From contig JAIPBD010000002.1 in the NCBI GenBank assembly GCA_021739765.1, positions 124,001 to 188,000 on the forward strand: 64,000 nt of DNA. The letters are read 5' to 3'. Position numbers and translations under genes: made by a program. This stretch comes from Melioribacteraceae bacterium (GTDB lineage: Bacteria > Bacteroidota > Ignavibacteria > Ignavibacteriales > Melioribacteraceae). Each line of letters begins with the position of its first letter. Position 1 is the first letter of the stretch. Shown here piece after piece: positions 37,833 to 47,068 of this stretch. A model generated the notes under the pieces. The model ran no database searches, had not been told where the DNA came from, and was given only the letters and a program-made list of their open reading frames with translations.

Positions 37833-38240
37833 TCAATTATTTATTTTTTTAATTCGCCAATTTGGAGTGTTCTCACCTACCACTTCAGCTTTATAATCCA
37901 ATAACCCGCGGAATTTATCTCCAATCTTTGGTTTTTCCTCTTTTATCGGCATCCACGCTTTTAGTTCGACTCCCTTTGGAATCGGGGGAACAGTATTCCC
38001 AAATTTACCCGCGTTGATAACATTAAGTGTGAGCAAAAACCTGTTCCCGTTCTCCTCTACCGACACTACTTCCACGTCAGCTTGAGCACTTCCTGGCGGC
38101 GGCGGCGGCGGGGGATGTTCCGCCGTTGTTTCCACTTCCATTTCGTTAGATTTAGATTCTTCCTTTGTTGAGGAACATGCAAAAAAATAAATACCGAAAA
38201 CAGTTATAAAAAAAAGAGGAATAATCTTATTTAGATTCAT
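37833..38240 (-). CDS. Small proline-rich lipoprotein
   Basis: A 135-residue predicted lipoprotein: hydrophobic signal, lipobox ending FAC with C22. An acidic linker is followed by seven consecutive prolines (43-49), encoded by a GGC-rich tract unusual for this AT-rich DNA, and then about 85 residues of beta-type sequence (VEVVSVEENGNRFLLTLNVINAG, IPKGVELKAWMP). No family is recognised. It is 24 bases upstream of the BNR-repeat gene on the same strand and is probably co-transcribed with it. Confidence 0.7.
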   Translation of the reverse strand: MNLNKIIPLFFITVFGIYFFACSSTKEESKSNEMEVETTAEHPPPPPPPGSAQADVEVVSVEENGNRFLLTLNVINAGKFGNTVPPIPKGVELKAWMPIKEEKPKIGDKFRGLLDYKAEVVGENTPNWRIKKINN

Positions 38241-38363
38241 CTGATTTCCTATTTTATTTTTTAATAGATATTTTATTTAAGAGATTATTTGAGGTATGTA
38301 TTACTGTTATGAATATAGAATTAATCGCTTTTAGAATCCATCAATAAAAGAATCATCTGATTT

Positions 38364-41141
38364 ATGTCACATTTCAGCCATTTTCGAAGCGAATTAGAAA
38401 AAATACTTTCGGACGAACAAATAACCGATGATTATGTTAAATGTTATGCCTCCGGCACTGATGCCAGTTTATACAGATTAACGCCTAAACTGGTCGCAAA
38501 GGTTCAATCCGAAAACGAGATAATTGCTCTCATTAAATCGGCAAATCAAAATAAGGTTCCAATTACATTTAGAGCGGCCGGAACAAGTCTCTCCGGTCAA
38601 GCTATAACCGATTCTGTTTTGGTGAAAACCGGCTGGAAATTCAACCGGTTTAGCTTCGATGAGAAGAACCAAATCGTAACCGTTCAACCTGATGTAATCG
38701 GCGGTAAACTAAATGTATTCCTTTCAAAGTTTGGAAGGAAGTTCGGACCGGATCCCGCCTCGATTGATTCGGCGAAAATCGGGGGAATTATCGCCAATAA
38801 TTCGAGCGGTTTACGAAGCGGAATAGAAAATAACTGCTACAACACATTGGTTGATCTCAGATTGATTTTTGCCGATGGACAAATTCTGGACACTAATGAT
38901 GAAGAATCCAGAAAATTGTTTGTTCGCAGAAATCCGGAGCTGATAAACGGACTTTCGGATTTGAAAAGAAAGATTGAAAAAGATCCATCCCTCACCGCAA
39001 AAATTCAGAAGAAATATCAGATCAAAAATACAATGGGTTACGGATTAAATTCATTTCTGGATTTTGAAGACCCATTGGAAATTCTTAAACATTTGCTTGT
39101 CGGTTCTGAAGGAACACTGGCGTTTATTTCATCAGCCACATTTAAAACAATTCCTTCGCTTCCTTATAAATCAGTTGGATTGATGCTTTTTGACAATTTG
39201 GAAAAAGCATGCCAAGCCGCAGTAAAAATAAAGGAATTAAAGCCGGGTGCTTGCGAATTGATGGATAATTCTTCTTTAAAAGCTGTTCAATATTTACCGG
39301 GCGCCGATAAATATTTATTGAACATAGGAGATCAAAGTTCAGCTTTATTAATTGAAATCGAAGGCATTTCGCAAATTCAACTTACGGAAAATGAAAGTAG
39401 GTTCGAGTCAATAAAAGAGAGAGTTTCACCAAACTTTTTCTCCGGATTTTTATCTGATAAAACTGATTATGACAATTTATGGAGAGTACGAAAAGGATTA
39501 TTTGCCTCGGTCGGCGCGGCAAGAAGACCCGGAACTTCGATTATTATCGAAGATATTTGTTTTAACACTTCCGACTTAACAGTTGCAGTATCCGAATTAA
39601 GAACACTGCTTGACAAAAATGGTTATCAGTCCGCCGTAATTTTCGGACATGCAATGGATGGAAATATTCATTTTGTATTCGACCAAAATTTTTCCGATCC
39701 GAAAGAATTAAAGCGGTATGATAAAATGATGGATGAAATTTTCGAATTAGTGATTAACAAATTCGACGGTTCATTAAAAGCCGAACACGGAACGGGAAGA
39801 AATATGGGTCCGTTTGTTAAAAAGGAATGGGGCAAAAATGCTTACGAAATAATGAAAGAAATCAAAAAGTTGTTCGATCCGAATAATATTCTGAATCCGG
39901 GTGTTTTGATTAACGATGATCCATTTATACATATAAAGAATTTAAAGAATATTCCCCTCGCACACGAAGAAATTGACGAATGCATTGAATGCGGATTTTG
40001 TGAATCGAAGTGTCCCTCCAATGATTTGACTTTCACACCTCGCGAACGAATTTCGGTTTTTCGTGAATTAAATCGACTTAAAAATTCGAACGCCGATCCT
40101 GAGCTTATCAATAAATTCAAGAAGGTTTTTAATTATTCCGGCTTACAAACTTGCGCAACAGACGGACTTTGTAAAACCGCCTGCCCGGTTGGGATTGACA
40201 CAGGCGACTTAATTAAAGACTTACGCTCAGAAAATAATTCGAAGCTTTCAAATATCACCGCCCAAAAAATTGCTGATAATTTTGCAACCGCAACAACAAT
40301 TATTCGTTTTGGATTAAAAATTAATTCAATCTCAAAAGATTTAGTTCCTCAAAGGTTACTTCAAAAAATTCCGGGTTGGCAAAAAGATATTCCCATTCCG
40401 GCAACAAAATTGGAAATGATTTCCACTCAAAATTCGAATCTACAAATAATTTATTTCCCCTCTTGCGTTTCGAGAATCTTTGGTCCTGCTGAAAAACATA
40501 CCGAAGACCAAAAATCTGTGATTGTTAAAGTTTTGAAAAAACTTGGTTATGATGTTATCATTCCGAAGAACACCAACAGCCTTTGTTGCGGATTGGCATT
40601 CGGTAGTAAAGGATTCGGAGTACAGCAATCTCAAAAGCGCGGTGAGTTAATATCAGAAATGGCAAACATCAGCAACAATTTTCAAATTCCAATTTTATTC
40701 GATACTTCCCCATGTTTTCAAAAAACGATTAAGACTATCAGCCAAATGTTCGACGGAAAAGAATTACCAGTTTACGATCCTGTTCAATTCATAGAAAAAA
40801 TCGTTCTAACCAAAATGAGCGGAGAAAAAATAGGTGAATCTATTTCCTTCCATCTTACGTGCAGTGCACGAAAATTGGGCTTGGAAGAAAATATAAAAAG
40901 AGTTTTGTCAAATATTTCCCCCAATTTCAATTTAATTGCTGAGGCTGATTGCTGTGGTTTTGCCGGAGATCGTGGATTTACTCACCCCGAACTTACTAAA
41001 TCCGCATTACAAAAAGTAAAAATCAAGGAAGATGTGAAATCCGGTTATTCAACGAGCAGAATGTGTGAAATCGGACTTTCTCGGGAAACTGGCTTGGAGT
41101 TTAAATCAATCTTCTATTTGCTCAACATTATTATCAAATAA
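38364..41141 (+). CDS. FAD-linked oxidase fused to Fe-S/CCG domains (D-lactate or glycolate dehydrogenase type)
   Basis: A 925-residue fusion of GlcD-like and GlcF-like parts. Residues about 40-260 are the FAD-binding PCMH-type domain (TFRAAGTSLSGQAI, GGIIANNSSGLRSG). Residues about 280-525 are the FAD oxidase C-terminal domain (ending LFDPNNILNPGVL). Two 4Fe-4S motifs follow (CIECGFCESKCP and CATDGLCKTACPVG), and the chain ends with two CCG modules (LCCGLAFGS; CCGFAGDRGF). The layout and length match Dld-II-type respiratory D-lactate dehydrogenases that pass electrons to quinone, but glycolate or 2-hydroxyglutarate are possible substrates. It is divergent from the lipoprotein gene at 37833 and stands alone. 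The Shine-Dalgarno sequence is weak. Confidence 0.88.
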   Translation: MSHFSHFRSELEKILSDEQITDDYVKCYASGTDASLYRLTPKLVAKVQSENEIIALIKSANQNKVPITFRAAGTSLSGQAITDSVLVKTGWKFNRFSFDEKNQIVTVQPDVIGGKLNVFLSKFGRKFGPDPASIDSAKIGGIIANNSSGLRSGIENNCYNTLVDLRLIFADGQILDTNDEESRKLFVRRNPELINGLSDLKRKIEKDPSLTAKIQKKYQIKNTMGYGLNSFLDFEDPLEILKHLLVGSEGTLAFISSATFKTIPSLPYKSVGLMLFDNLEKACQAAVKIKELKPGACELMDNSSLKAVQYLPGADKYLLNIGDQSSALLIEIEGISQIQLTENESRFESIKERVSPNFFSGFLSDKTDYDNLWRVRKGLFASVGAARRPGTSIIIEDICFNTSDLTVAVSELRTLLDKNGYQSAVIFGHAMDGNIHFVFDQNFSDPKELKRYDKMMDEIFELVINKFDGSLKAEHGTGRNMGPFVKKEWGKNAYEIMKEIKKLFDPNNILNPGVLINDDPFIHIKNLKNIPLAHEEIDECIECGFCESKCPSNDLTFTPRERISVFRELNRLKNSNADPELINKFKKVFNYSGLQTCATDGLCKTACPVGIDTGDLIKDLRSENNSKLSNITAQKIADNFATATTIIRFGLKINSISKDLVPQRLLQKIPGWQKDIPIPATKLEMISTQNSNLQIIYFPSCVSRIFGPAEKHTEDQKSVIVKVLKKLGYDVIIPKNTNSLCCGLAFGSKGFGVQQSQKRGELISEMANISNNFQIPILFDTSPCFQKTIKTISQMFDGKELPVYDPVQFIEKIVLTKMSGEKIGESISFHLTCSARKLGLEENIKRVLSNISPNFNLIAEADCCGFAGDRGFTHPELTKSALQKVKIKEDVKSGYSTSRMCEIGLSRETGLEFKSIFYLLNIIIK

Positions 41142-41529
41142 ATAACCACCGTAAAGCAGACAATCAAGTCTGCGCCAAATAATCTTAAAACAAATCATAA
41201 ACACAGAACAAAATAATTTCAAAATTCTCGATGTTTATCAAACGGTCGCGGTTATAAGGATTTAGTTAAGTTCTGATAATTGCAAGCAACAATCCCCCAC
41301 AGAACTCTTCGCGTCCTTCGCGGTTTGGTATTCGATTATGATTAAGATATTGATAATCTAAATGAGTCCGAGGACGGTTGCAACCGCGAAAATCCATTTT
41401 TTTTAAAGCCAAATTGAACAGACTAATCCACCCCTTTTACAACCAATCCAATCTCTATTTTTTGTATTATTACATGTTTGAATCAAACAATATTCGATTA
41501 CTATCTCTTTCAAAACGAGGAACTGACCT
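41142..41529. other. Gene-free stretch with hairpins and a dispersed repeat
   Basis: Contains a six-base-pair stem (GCAGAC/GTCTGC, 41156-41173) just after the dehydrogenase stop, the inverted copy B of the dispersed repeat (41190-41346), and a perfect 12-base palindrome CGGTTGCAACCG (41375-41386). GAGGAAC precedes the ATG at 41530. No RNA gene was recognised. Confidence 0.6.
41190..41346 (-). repeat. Dispersed intergenic repeat, copy B (inverted)
   Basis: Read on the minus strand it follows the same landmark order as copy A at 34585-34780: the AATCGAATACCAAACCGC block first, a GACGCGAAGAG block, a CAGAACTTAACTAAAT block, AACCGCGACC, GATAAAC and TTCTGTGTTTATGATTTG last. It is shorter than copy A by internal gaps. 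Confidence 0.6.
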
Positions 41530-43182
41530 ATGAAAAAAATTTCACCGATTAGTTTATTTTTAATCACATTGATTCTGCAGGTATTATTTACCCGGTGCGG
41601 TACTCAACAAAAAGCGGAAGTGGTAACATCATTAGAAATTAAAGACGGCTGGTATTATGTAAACGGAGAGAAATTTTTTGTGAACGCGCTTGGTTATGAA
41701 ATCGGCGCGAGACCCGGGCAGCATCCATACGTTGAAAGATACTCAGAACCCGAAAGAGTAAAACATGATATGAAGGTTATTAAAGAGGCGGGATTTAACG
41801 CAATCCGCACATGGTCCGAACTTACCGAAGAAGAATTACAGATGGTTCAAGAATCCGGATTGAAAGTGGTTTTTGGGATCGGATTTAATCCTGCGTTGGA
41901 TTTCTCAGACCCGAAAGTAATTGATGAATTTATGGGAATAGCAAAAAAAGTTATAAATTATTCAAAAAACTATGACTGTATAATCACATATTTGATCATG
42001 AATGAACCGATGCCTGAGCATATCAGAAATGTTGGGGCGCAAGCAACGGTTGATTTGTGGAAAAAGATTCGGGATTACATTCATCAAGAACATCCGGGAA
42101 TTCCTGTTACAATCAGCGGAAACTCAGCGATTACAGAATTTGTGGACATGAATATTTTCGATATTTACGCTTATAACGCTTACGATTATGATGGATTTAA
42201 CTACACGCATGGTTATGCAAACGCGGCCGGCATCCTTCCGGAAATGAACAAACAGGGGAAGCCGCTTTTACTCACAGAGTTTGGTTTTTCAGTTTCGCGA
42301 CAAGGCGGTGAAGAAAGATACGGCGGTAATACTTTAATCGAACAAATGGAAATTTTGCCTTGGTATTATCGTCAGTTACTCGATGCCGGAGCCTCGGGCG
42401 CTTGCCCCTTTTATTACGCCGATGGTTGGTGGAAAGGGGGCGAACCGGAAAAACACAACGATACACCGGAAGAATGGTTTGGATTCTGGGGTTATCAAAC
42501 CCTTGAAGATACAGTCGGTTACCCTCGTCCGGTTTGGCATAAAATGAAAGAATATAACACCGCTTTGATAAGTTCACCGAAGAACCAGACGTTCTATAAA
42601 AATATAATTCCATTGGAAGTATTTTTACAGCCCGATGTTAAAAGTATTCGAGTAATTTATCAGGATAACATCATATTCTCAAAAACGAAGATTGAGAATC
42701 AATATTTAAGTGATTCATTCTCTTTCGACGAAGAGAATTTGACAGACAGAGAATTGATTTTTGAATTTTATGATAAGAATAATAATCTGTTAAAGTTGGA
42801 AAGTATAATTGTGTTGACAGGGAAAAATGAAATCGATTGGCCGTCAATCACTTTATTCACAGAAATGCAAAATCTTAATGACGGCAAACAAATAACAGTT
42901 GAATATAAACTTTCCAATAATCCGATTTTTACCCTATCTGGTGAAGTCCGGTACTTGTTTTCCACACATATTGGCTGGTCGCGTGGTGAGCAAAGGAGAT
43001 GGGAAATCAATTCCAATGAGAACGTTTTAAGAAAAACCGACAGTTATTCAATTCCGGCTGAAAGTCCGGTTCTCGGTTTATATGCCGGCACTGAGATAAA
43101 ATTTGGAAAATTTGTCAAAACGATTTATGATCAGAAATTGATTTACAGGGGAAATTGGGCTGATCCGATTCGGATTAAATAG
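41530..43182 (+). CDS. Clan GH-A glycoside hydrolase lipoprotein
   Basis: A 550-residue predicted lipoprotein (lipobox LFTRC, C23). From about residue 40 it forms a TIM-barrel hydrolase of the cellulase/GH2-core type. The start WYYVNGEKFFVNALGYE resembles GH2, GH5 and GH72-like barrels. The probable acid/base is Glu159 in IMNEP, and the probable nucleophile is Glu250 in LLLTEFGFS. A beta-rich C-terminal region (about 350-550) could bind carbohydrate. GAGGAAC precedes the ATG. The substrate is uncertain, probably a beta-glucan or related polymer. The downstream lipoprotein gene, 190 bases away, may act with it. Confidence 0.82.
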   Translation: MKKISPISLFLITLILQVLFTRCGTQQKAEVVTSLEIKDGWYYVNGEKFFVNALGYEIGARPGQHPYVERYSEPERVKHDMKVIKEAGFNAIRTWSELTEEELQMVQESGLKVVFGIGFNPALDFSDPKVIDEFMGIAKKVINYSKNYDCIITYLIMNEPMPEHIRNVGAQATVDLWKKIRDYIHQEHPGIPVTISGNSAITEFVDMNIFDIYAYNAYDYDGFNYTHGYANAAGILPEMNKQGKPLLLTEFGFSVSRQGGEERYGGNTLIEQMEILPWYYRQLLDAGASGACPFYYADGWWKGGEPEKHNDTPEEWFGFWGYQTLEDTVGYPRPVWHKMKEYNTALISSPKNQTFYKNIIPLEVFLQPDVKSIRVIYQDNIIFSKTKIENQYLSDSFSFDEENLTDRELIFEFYDKNNNLLKLESIIVLTGKNEIDWPSITLFTEMQNLNDGKQITVEYKLSNNPIFTLSGEVRYLFSTHIGWSRGEQRRWEINSNENVLRKTDSYSIPAESPVLGLYAGTEIKFGKFVKTIYDQKLIYRGNWADPIRIK

Positions 43183-43249
43183 TTATTTGAAAACCATGCC
43201 TAATAAAAATATCCAACTTTTCTATGGGAAAATCAGTAGTGCATTTGAA

Positions 43250-43286
43250 AGATCAGGATCAAGACTAAGATTAGGATCAAGATTTT
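43250..43286 (+). repeat. Short GATCAAGACTAAGATTA-type degenerate repeat
   Basis: The stretch has three imperfect GATCAAGA units. It shares GACTAAGATTA and flanking bases with the reverse complement of 34471-34515. Such low-complexity units between genes look like a dispersed family rather than regulatory sites. Confidence 0.45.
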
Positions 43287-43372
43287 TTAATATAAAAGAA
43301 TCCAAAATTTCAGCTAAGAATTGAATTAAATGTTTTATTTTTTGAGTAGACAAAAATTTCAGTGAGATTATC

Positions 43373-44224
43373 ATGAACCTAAAAACAATTCAGCTATTTT
43401 TAATATTGCTATTGCTTTCCTCTTGCGCATCGGAAGAGAGTTCGACTAAATTTATCGGCAAATTTAATATTGAAAAAGATTTATTCTTAGCACATTTCGA
43501 TTGCAAAACTGATGTTGATGATCTGCATTCCGTTGCCGGAGTTGCAACTATGTTATCCAATCCTCGTTTTACAAAGGTGAAATATCACGCTGTTGCTGGG
43601 GCTTACGGAATTCAGGAAGGACTTTACGTTCCCGCGAATGAATTGTTTGATGGAGCTTTTGGTAATAATTGGTCAGACGCACATTTAGATTTTGATAAAG
43701 CACTAACAAAAGTAACAACTTTAGTTTCGGAAACATTGGCAAAGAACGGGAATATATGGATTGCGGATGCGGGTCAATCCGATTTTTCCGCAGCGGTAAT
43801 TCGTAATATTAGGGATAACTATCCATCTATTGAAACAAACAGACGAATTAATGTTGTTCAACACAGCGACTGGAATGAAAGTGTAACGGATTCGATCAAC
43901 CTAAACTACGTCAAATCAAATAGCTCTTATCATAAAATTCCGGATGGAAATGCGACGGGTAACGGAACGCCCGGATTTCGATCATCAAAAAATATAAATT
44001 GGCAAAATCAAATTAGCAATCCAAAACTTATTAAGGTTTGGACTACGGCAATCGAGATTGCCAACAAATATAACGGGAAGGAAGGTCGTTATAACAATTC
44101 TGCAATAGCGGAAGGAGGGTTAGATTTCTCCGATGTATCAGAAACTTGCTGGATTTTCGGGTTCGGGAGTATTATGGATGCAGAGCAATTTTTTGAAGAG
44201 TTTGGTTCAAATTCTAACGAATAA
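43373..44224 (+). CDS. Nucleoside hydrolase-like lipoprotein
   Basis: A 283-residue predicted lipoprotein (lipobox LLSSC, C18). The main clue is the segment LFLAHFDCKTDVDDLHSVAG. Its spaced aspartates (D43, D47, D49, D50) recall the calcium-binding aspartate cluster at the N-terminus of inosine-uridine-type nucleoside hydrolases, and NGNIWIADAGQSDFSA follows further on. A full match to that family is not evident, and the late ligand residues could not be assigned. It follows the glycoside hydrolase gene by 190 bases on the same strand. The Shine-Dalgarno sequence is weak. Confidence 0.55.
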   Translation: MNLKTIQLFLILLLLSSCASEESSTKFIGKFNIEKDLFLAHFDCKTDVDDLHSVAGVATMLSNPRFTKVKYHAVAGAYGIQEGLYVPANELFDGAFGNNWSDAHLDFDKALTKVTTLVSETLAKNGNIWIADAGQSDFSAAVIRNIRDNYPSIETNRRINVVQHSDWNESVTDSINLNYVKSNSSYHKIPDGNATGNGTPGFRSSKNINWQNQISNPKLIKVWTTAIEIANKYNGKEGRYNNSAIAEGGLDFSDVSETCWIFGFGSIMDAEQFFEEFGSNSNE

Positions 44225-44305
44225 AAAGTAAGATTAAAACCACAATTCACAACCAGAAGGCATATCAATCTTAATTTAATTGAGTTTTATTTTTAGGTTT
44301 TCCCC

Positions 44306-45400
44306 CTACCTTTCCTCGATGCTAAACAGCCCGACTACATTTTTCTTCCCTTTTAACTTTCTTACTCCTACCGATTCAACAACGAAATCTTTATCAATTG
44401 CAGGCAAAAGGCTAAGCAGATCGGCGGAAATGAGTAATTTCTTTTTATATTCACCACATACCGAACGAATATGTGCAGCGGTGTTTATTGCATCGCCATG
44501 AAAAGCGATCTCCTTTTTCATCTCTCCAACTTCAGCGATGGTAACAAACCCAAAATTCACACCCGCTTTAAATTCTGGCATTACACCATACTTTTCTCTG
44601 TAGTAATTTGCTCTCTGATTTAACGAATTTGAAAAAGCAAAAAAAGCTTTTAAACAATTATTATTTTGAATCCCTCTCTCCTTTTCCCATGTAAGTACAA
44701 CTTCATCACCAACGTATTGATAAACTTTTACATCGTACATGGTCACCGCCGATGTTAAATCGAAAAAGCAATCTTGTATTAATTGACTGTAAGTAATATG
44801 TCCCAATTTTTCGGCATAGGTGGAGGATGAAGTCAAATCCAAAAACATAAATATTCTTGTTTCTTCCTTTGGGCTGTGATACTTGCCCAATAAATAATTG
44901 ATAAGTACGCCTTGACCTAATTTCTCACTGATGTGCACGACGAACAATCCCGAATTAACCGCGAATCCCCAATAGAGCATAAGTGCCCACATTTTGGGAC
45001 TTTTCAAAAAAACTAAAAATCTTTGGTTAACTGAAGAGTGGAATAATGGGTGGTCAAGGATAAAACTTAAACTGACGTAAGTGGCAATTGAAGTAAAAAT
45101 AAAAATGCTTATAGTATAAAATACAGTCTTGAATGTGAGTACATATCCTAATGGTTTTTTCCTGAAAAACTTGCTGAAATAGAGTACTTCGAAATGCGCA
45201 AGTACTAATCCGCCGGAAATTGTAACCAGAATCGCGATTAACAATACCCGCACGAAATTATACTCGTAATTAAGTTTGTAGGTACCATAAATCGATGCTG
45301 TATACCCCTCAATTGCCATCTCTAAAAAAACATAAAACACAGAGGCGGTAAGCCAGTAAAGAACCAAAAATATTATTTTGTTGATCTGATTACGATTCAA
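44306..45400 (-). CDS. Membrane-bound class III adenylate/guanylate cyclase
   Basis: A 364-residue protein with about five hydrophobic segments in the first 160 residues, then a cytoplasmic class III cyclase domain (about 180-330). The two metal-binding aspartates are Asp188 in MFLDLTSS and Asp232 in YVGDEVV, and the later FHGDAINTAAHI segment holds the catalytic Asn region. The start is a TTG at 45400; the first internal Met would cut the first membrane helix, so TTG is preferred although no Shine-Dalgarno sequence is visible. Whether it makes cAMP or cGMP cannot be read safely. It is divergent from the sensor kinase gene across 480 bases. Confidence 0.82.
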   Translation of the reverse strand: MNRNQINKIIFLVLYWLTASVFYVFLEMAIEGYTASIYGTYKLNYEYNFVRVLLIAILVTISGGLVLAHFEVLYFSKFFRKKPLGYVLTFKTVFYTISIFIFTSIATYVSLSFILDHPLFHSSVNQRFLVFLKSPKMWALMLYWGFAVNSGLFVVHISEKLGQGVLINYLLGKYHSPKEETRIFMFLDLTSSSTYAEKLGHITYSQLIQDCFFDLTSAVTMYDVKVYQYVGDEVVLTWEKERGIQNNNCLKAFFAFSNSLNQRANYYREKYGVMPEFKAGVNFGFVTIAEVGEMKKEIAFHGDAINTAAHIRSVCGEYKKKLLISADLLSLLPAIDKDFVVESVGVRKLKGKKNVVGLFSIEER

Positions 45401-45880
45401 TTATTTTCAACAGTCAGTTTGGGATTAATATTTAACTAAAATGAGAACAGATTGAAATTATATATTTTTTGACAATTTAGCAGACATTTTTTGTGCGATT
45501 GGTAAAAACAATTCTACCTTGCAAGTCGCTCCAAGTCGAACTTGAGTGTTTTGCTCTCTCTGCCAATAAATCCGCAAAATTCGAGTTACCTAAAAGTTCA
45601 ACTTTTCAAAAAATATTACCGGGTAGATAAAAAATGAACTTTGGGGTAATGGCATTGACAACCGTTACACGTAAAGATTTTGTGGGCTGTAAAAGTTCAA
45701 CTTTGGGGTATTTGTATTCGCGATTCACCGTTCGTTCCATATTTGAGTACTTCAGATACTTTTTTCCTTTGTATTATCATTTTATATATATTTGATCGAT
45801 AATCAATATTAAAGAACTTGGCTCGGATTTCGTTACTTTAGATTAATACTTCGTTTTATAGTAAAGAACAAAGATTATAT
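45401..45880. other. Divergent intergenic region with repeated AAAGTTCAACTTT motif
   Basis: A 480-base region between the cyclase and sensor kinase genes. AAAAGTTCAACTTT occurs at about 45591-45604 and again near 45689-45702, and AACTTTGGGGTA occurs twice, near 45634 and 45697. A small plus-strand frame of 51 codons starting at 45633 overlaps these motifs and has no family. No RNA gene was recognised. The repeated near-palindromes could bind a regulator of either flanking gene. Confidence 0.5.
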
Positions 45881-47068
45881 ATGGCGCAAATGTTAGAAAC
45901 CGTTGGATTTTTTGATTCCCAAAAATTATTGGTTTTGATCGGTCTATTAACGTCAAACAGTCTGTTTTTTGCGATTATGTATTTCGGACTCGAGAAACGG
46001 GAATCGTATCTGTTTTTTTGTTTTTATACTTTTCTGACAGCCATGAACGTCGTTTTTCTTCTTCAGAATGAACCCTTGTTGTTTTTGATTTCGTCATCTT
46101 TGTCGAATATATCTTTGCTCTATTTTTTTGGTTCATTTTTTGGTTTGGTTTCCTCTCAATCAATAGTCGGATTCGCGGTTCTTTTAATTTGTATTTCAGG
46201 AATCAATTACAAATTTATTCCTGATCAGCCGAACACCATTTTCTTCTTGATTACTTGGTCGGCTCTCATTCTTACTTTGATGATTTGTTCATTAATATCG
46301 ATGCGTGCACTGAACGACAAAAAGTTTGGCGGCAGCTTATTATTTATTACAACCGCAATAATTTTCCTTTTGATCGTGATATTCCTTTCAGAGTCGTTTT
46401 ACATTTCGAGTATGAGTATTCAGGCATCTTTATTGATACTCGTTGTTACTTACACTGTCTTGCAAGATTTTAAATCGCAGCAGGAGCGAATTAAATCATT
46501 AAAATTAAAAGCGGTTCACCTGGAGTACGAGATGCTAAAAGCATCAATCCAACCTCATTTTCTGTTAAATACGTTGACGGTTCTGAGCGAATGGATCGAA
46601 GAACAGCCGAAACTTGCGATAAAACAGATAGATCTGCTTTCTAAAGAATTTCGATTCATCACAAATGTTGCCGGCGAAAAACTTATTCACATCGGAGAAG
46701 AATTAAAAATCTGCGAAATACATCTGCAAATATTTAACGCAAAGCAGAGTAAAAATTTCATTCTTGAAACCGTAAATATTATTTTATCGACAAAAATGCC
46801 CCCAATGATTTTCCACACCTTAATTGAAAATGGACTTACACACGCGACATCGGAACAGGGTAAAATCACAATCGAACAGCTCAACGATGATAAAGAATTG
46901 AGTTTTATCGTTACTTCTCAACCAATCCTCGAACCAAATTACGAAGGCGAAGGATTAGGAATGACATATATTAAATCAAGATTGGAAGAAGCATTTCCCG
47001 GAAAATGGAATTTAACTTCGACTGCTGAAAATAATTCGTGGCAAACAAAAATAAGGGTGACAAAATGA
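45881..47068 (+). CDS. LytS-type membrane sensor histidine kinase
   Basis: A 395-residue kinase of the HisKA_7TM/LytS class. About seven hydrophobic segments span residues 14-195, a short coiled linker follows, and the phosphoacceptor is His226 in the ASIQPHFLLNTL motif typical of this family. The C-terminal ATPase domain has the N-box IENGLTHA and a glycine-rich GEGLGMTYI. Its stop overlaps the start of the response regulator gene by four bases, a classical two-component pair. The signal it senses is unknown. Confidence 0.88.
   Translation: MAQMLETVGFFDSQKLLVLIGLLTSNSLFFAIMYFGLEKRESYLFFCFYTFLTAMNVVFLLQNEPLLFLISSSLSNISLLYFFGSFFGLVSSQSIVGFAVLLICISGINYKFIPDQPNTIFFLITWSALILTLMICSLISMRALNDKKFGGSLLFITTAIIFLLIVIFLSESFYISSMSIQASLLILVVTYTVLQDFKSQQERIKSLKLKAVHLEYEMLKASIQPHFLLNTLTVLSEWIEEQPKLAIKQIDLLSKEFRFITNVAGEKLIHIGEELKICEIHLQIFNAKQSKNFILETVNIILSTKMPPMIFHTLIENGLTHATSEQGKITIEQLNDDKELSFIVTSQPILEPNYEGEGLGMTYIKSRLEEAFPGKWNLTSTAENNSWQTKIRVTK

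Noticed and set aside
45633-45788. 51-codon plus-strand frame with an ATG
   Set aside because: It overlaps the repeated AAAGTTCAACTTT motifs, lacks a Shine-Dalgarno sequence and has no recognisable protein features.
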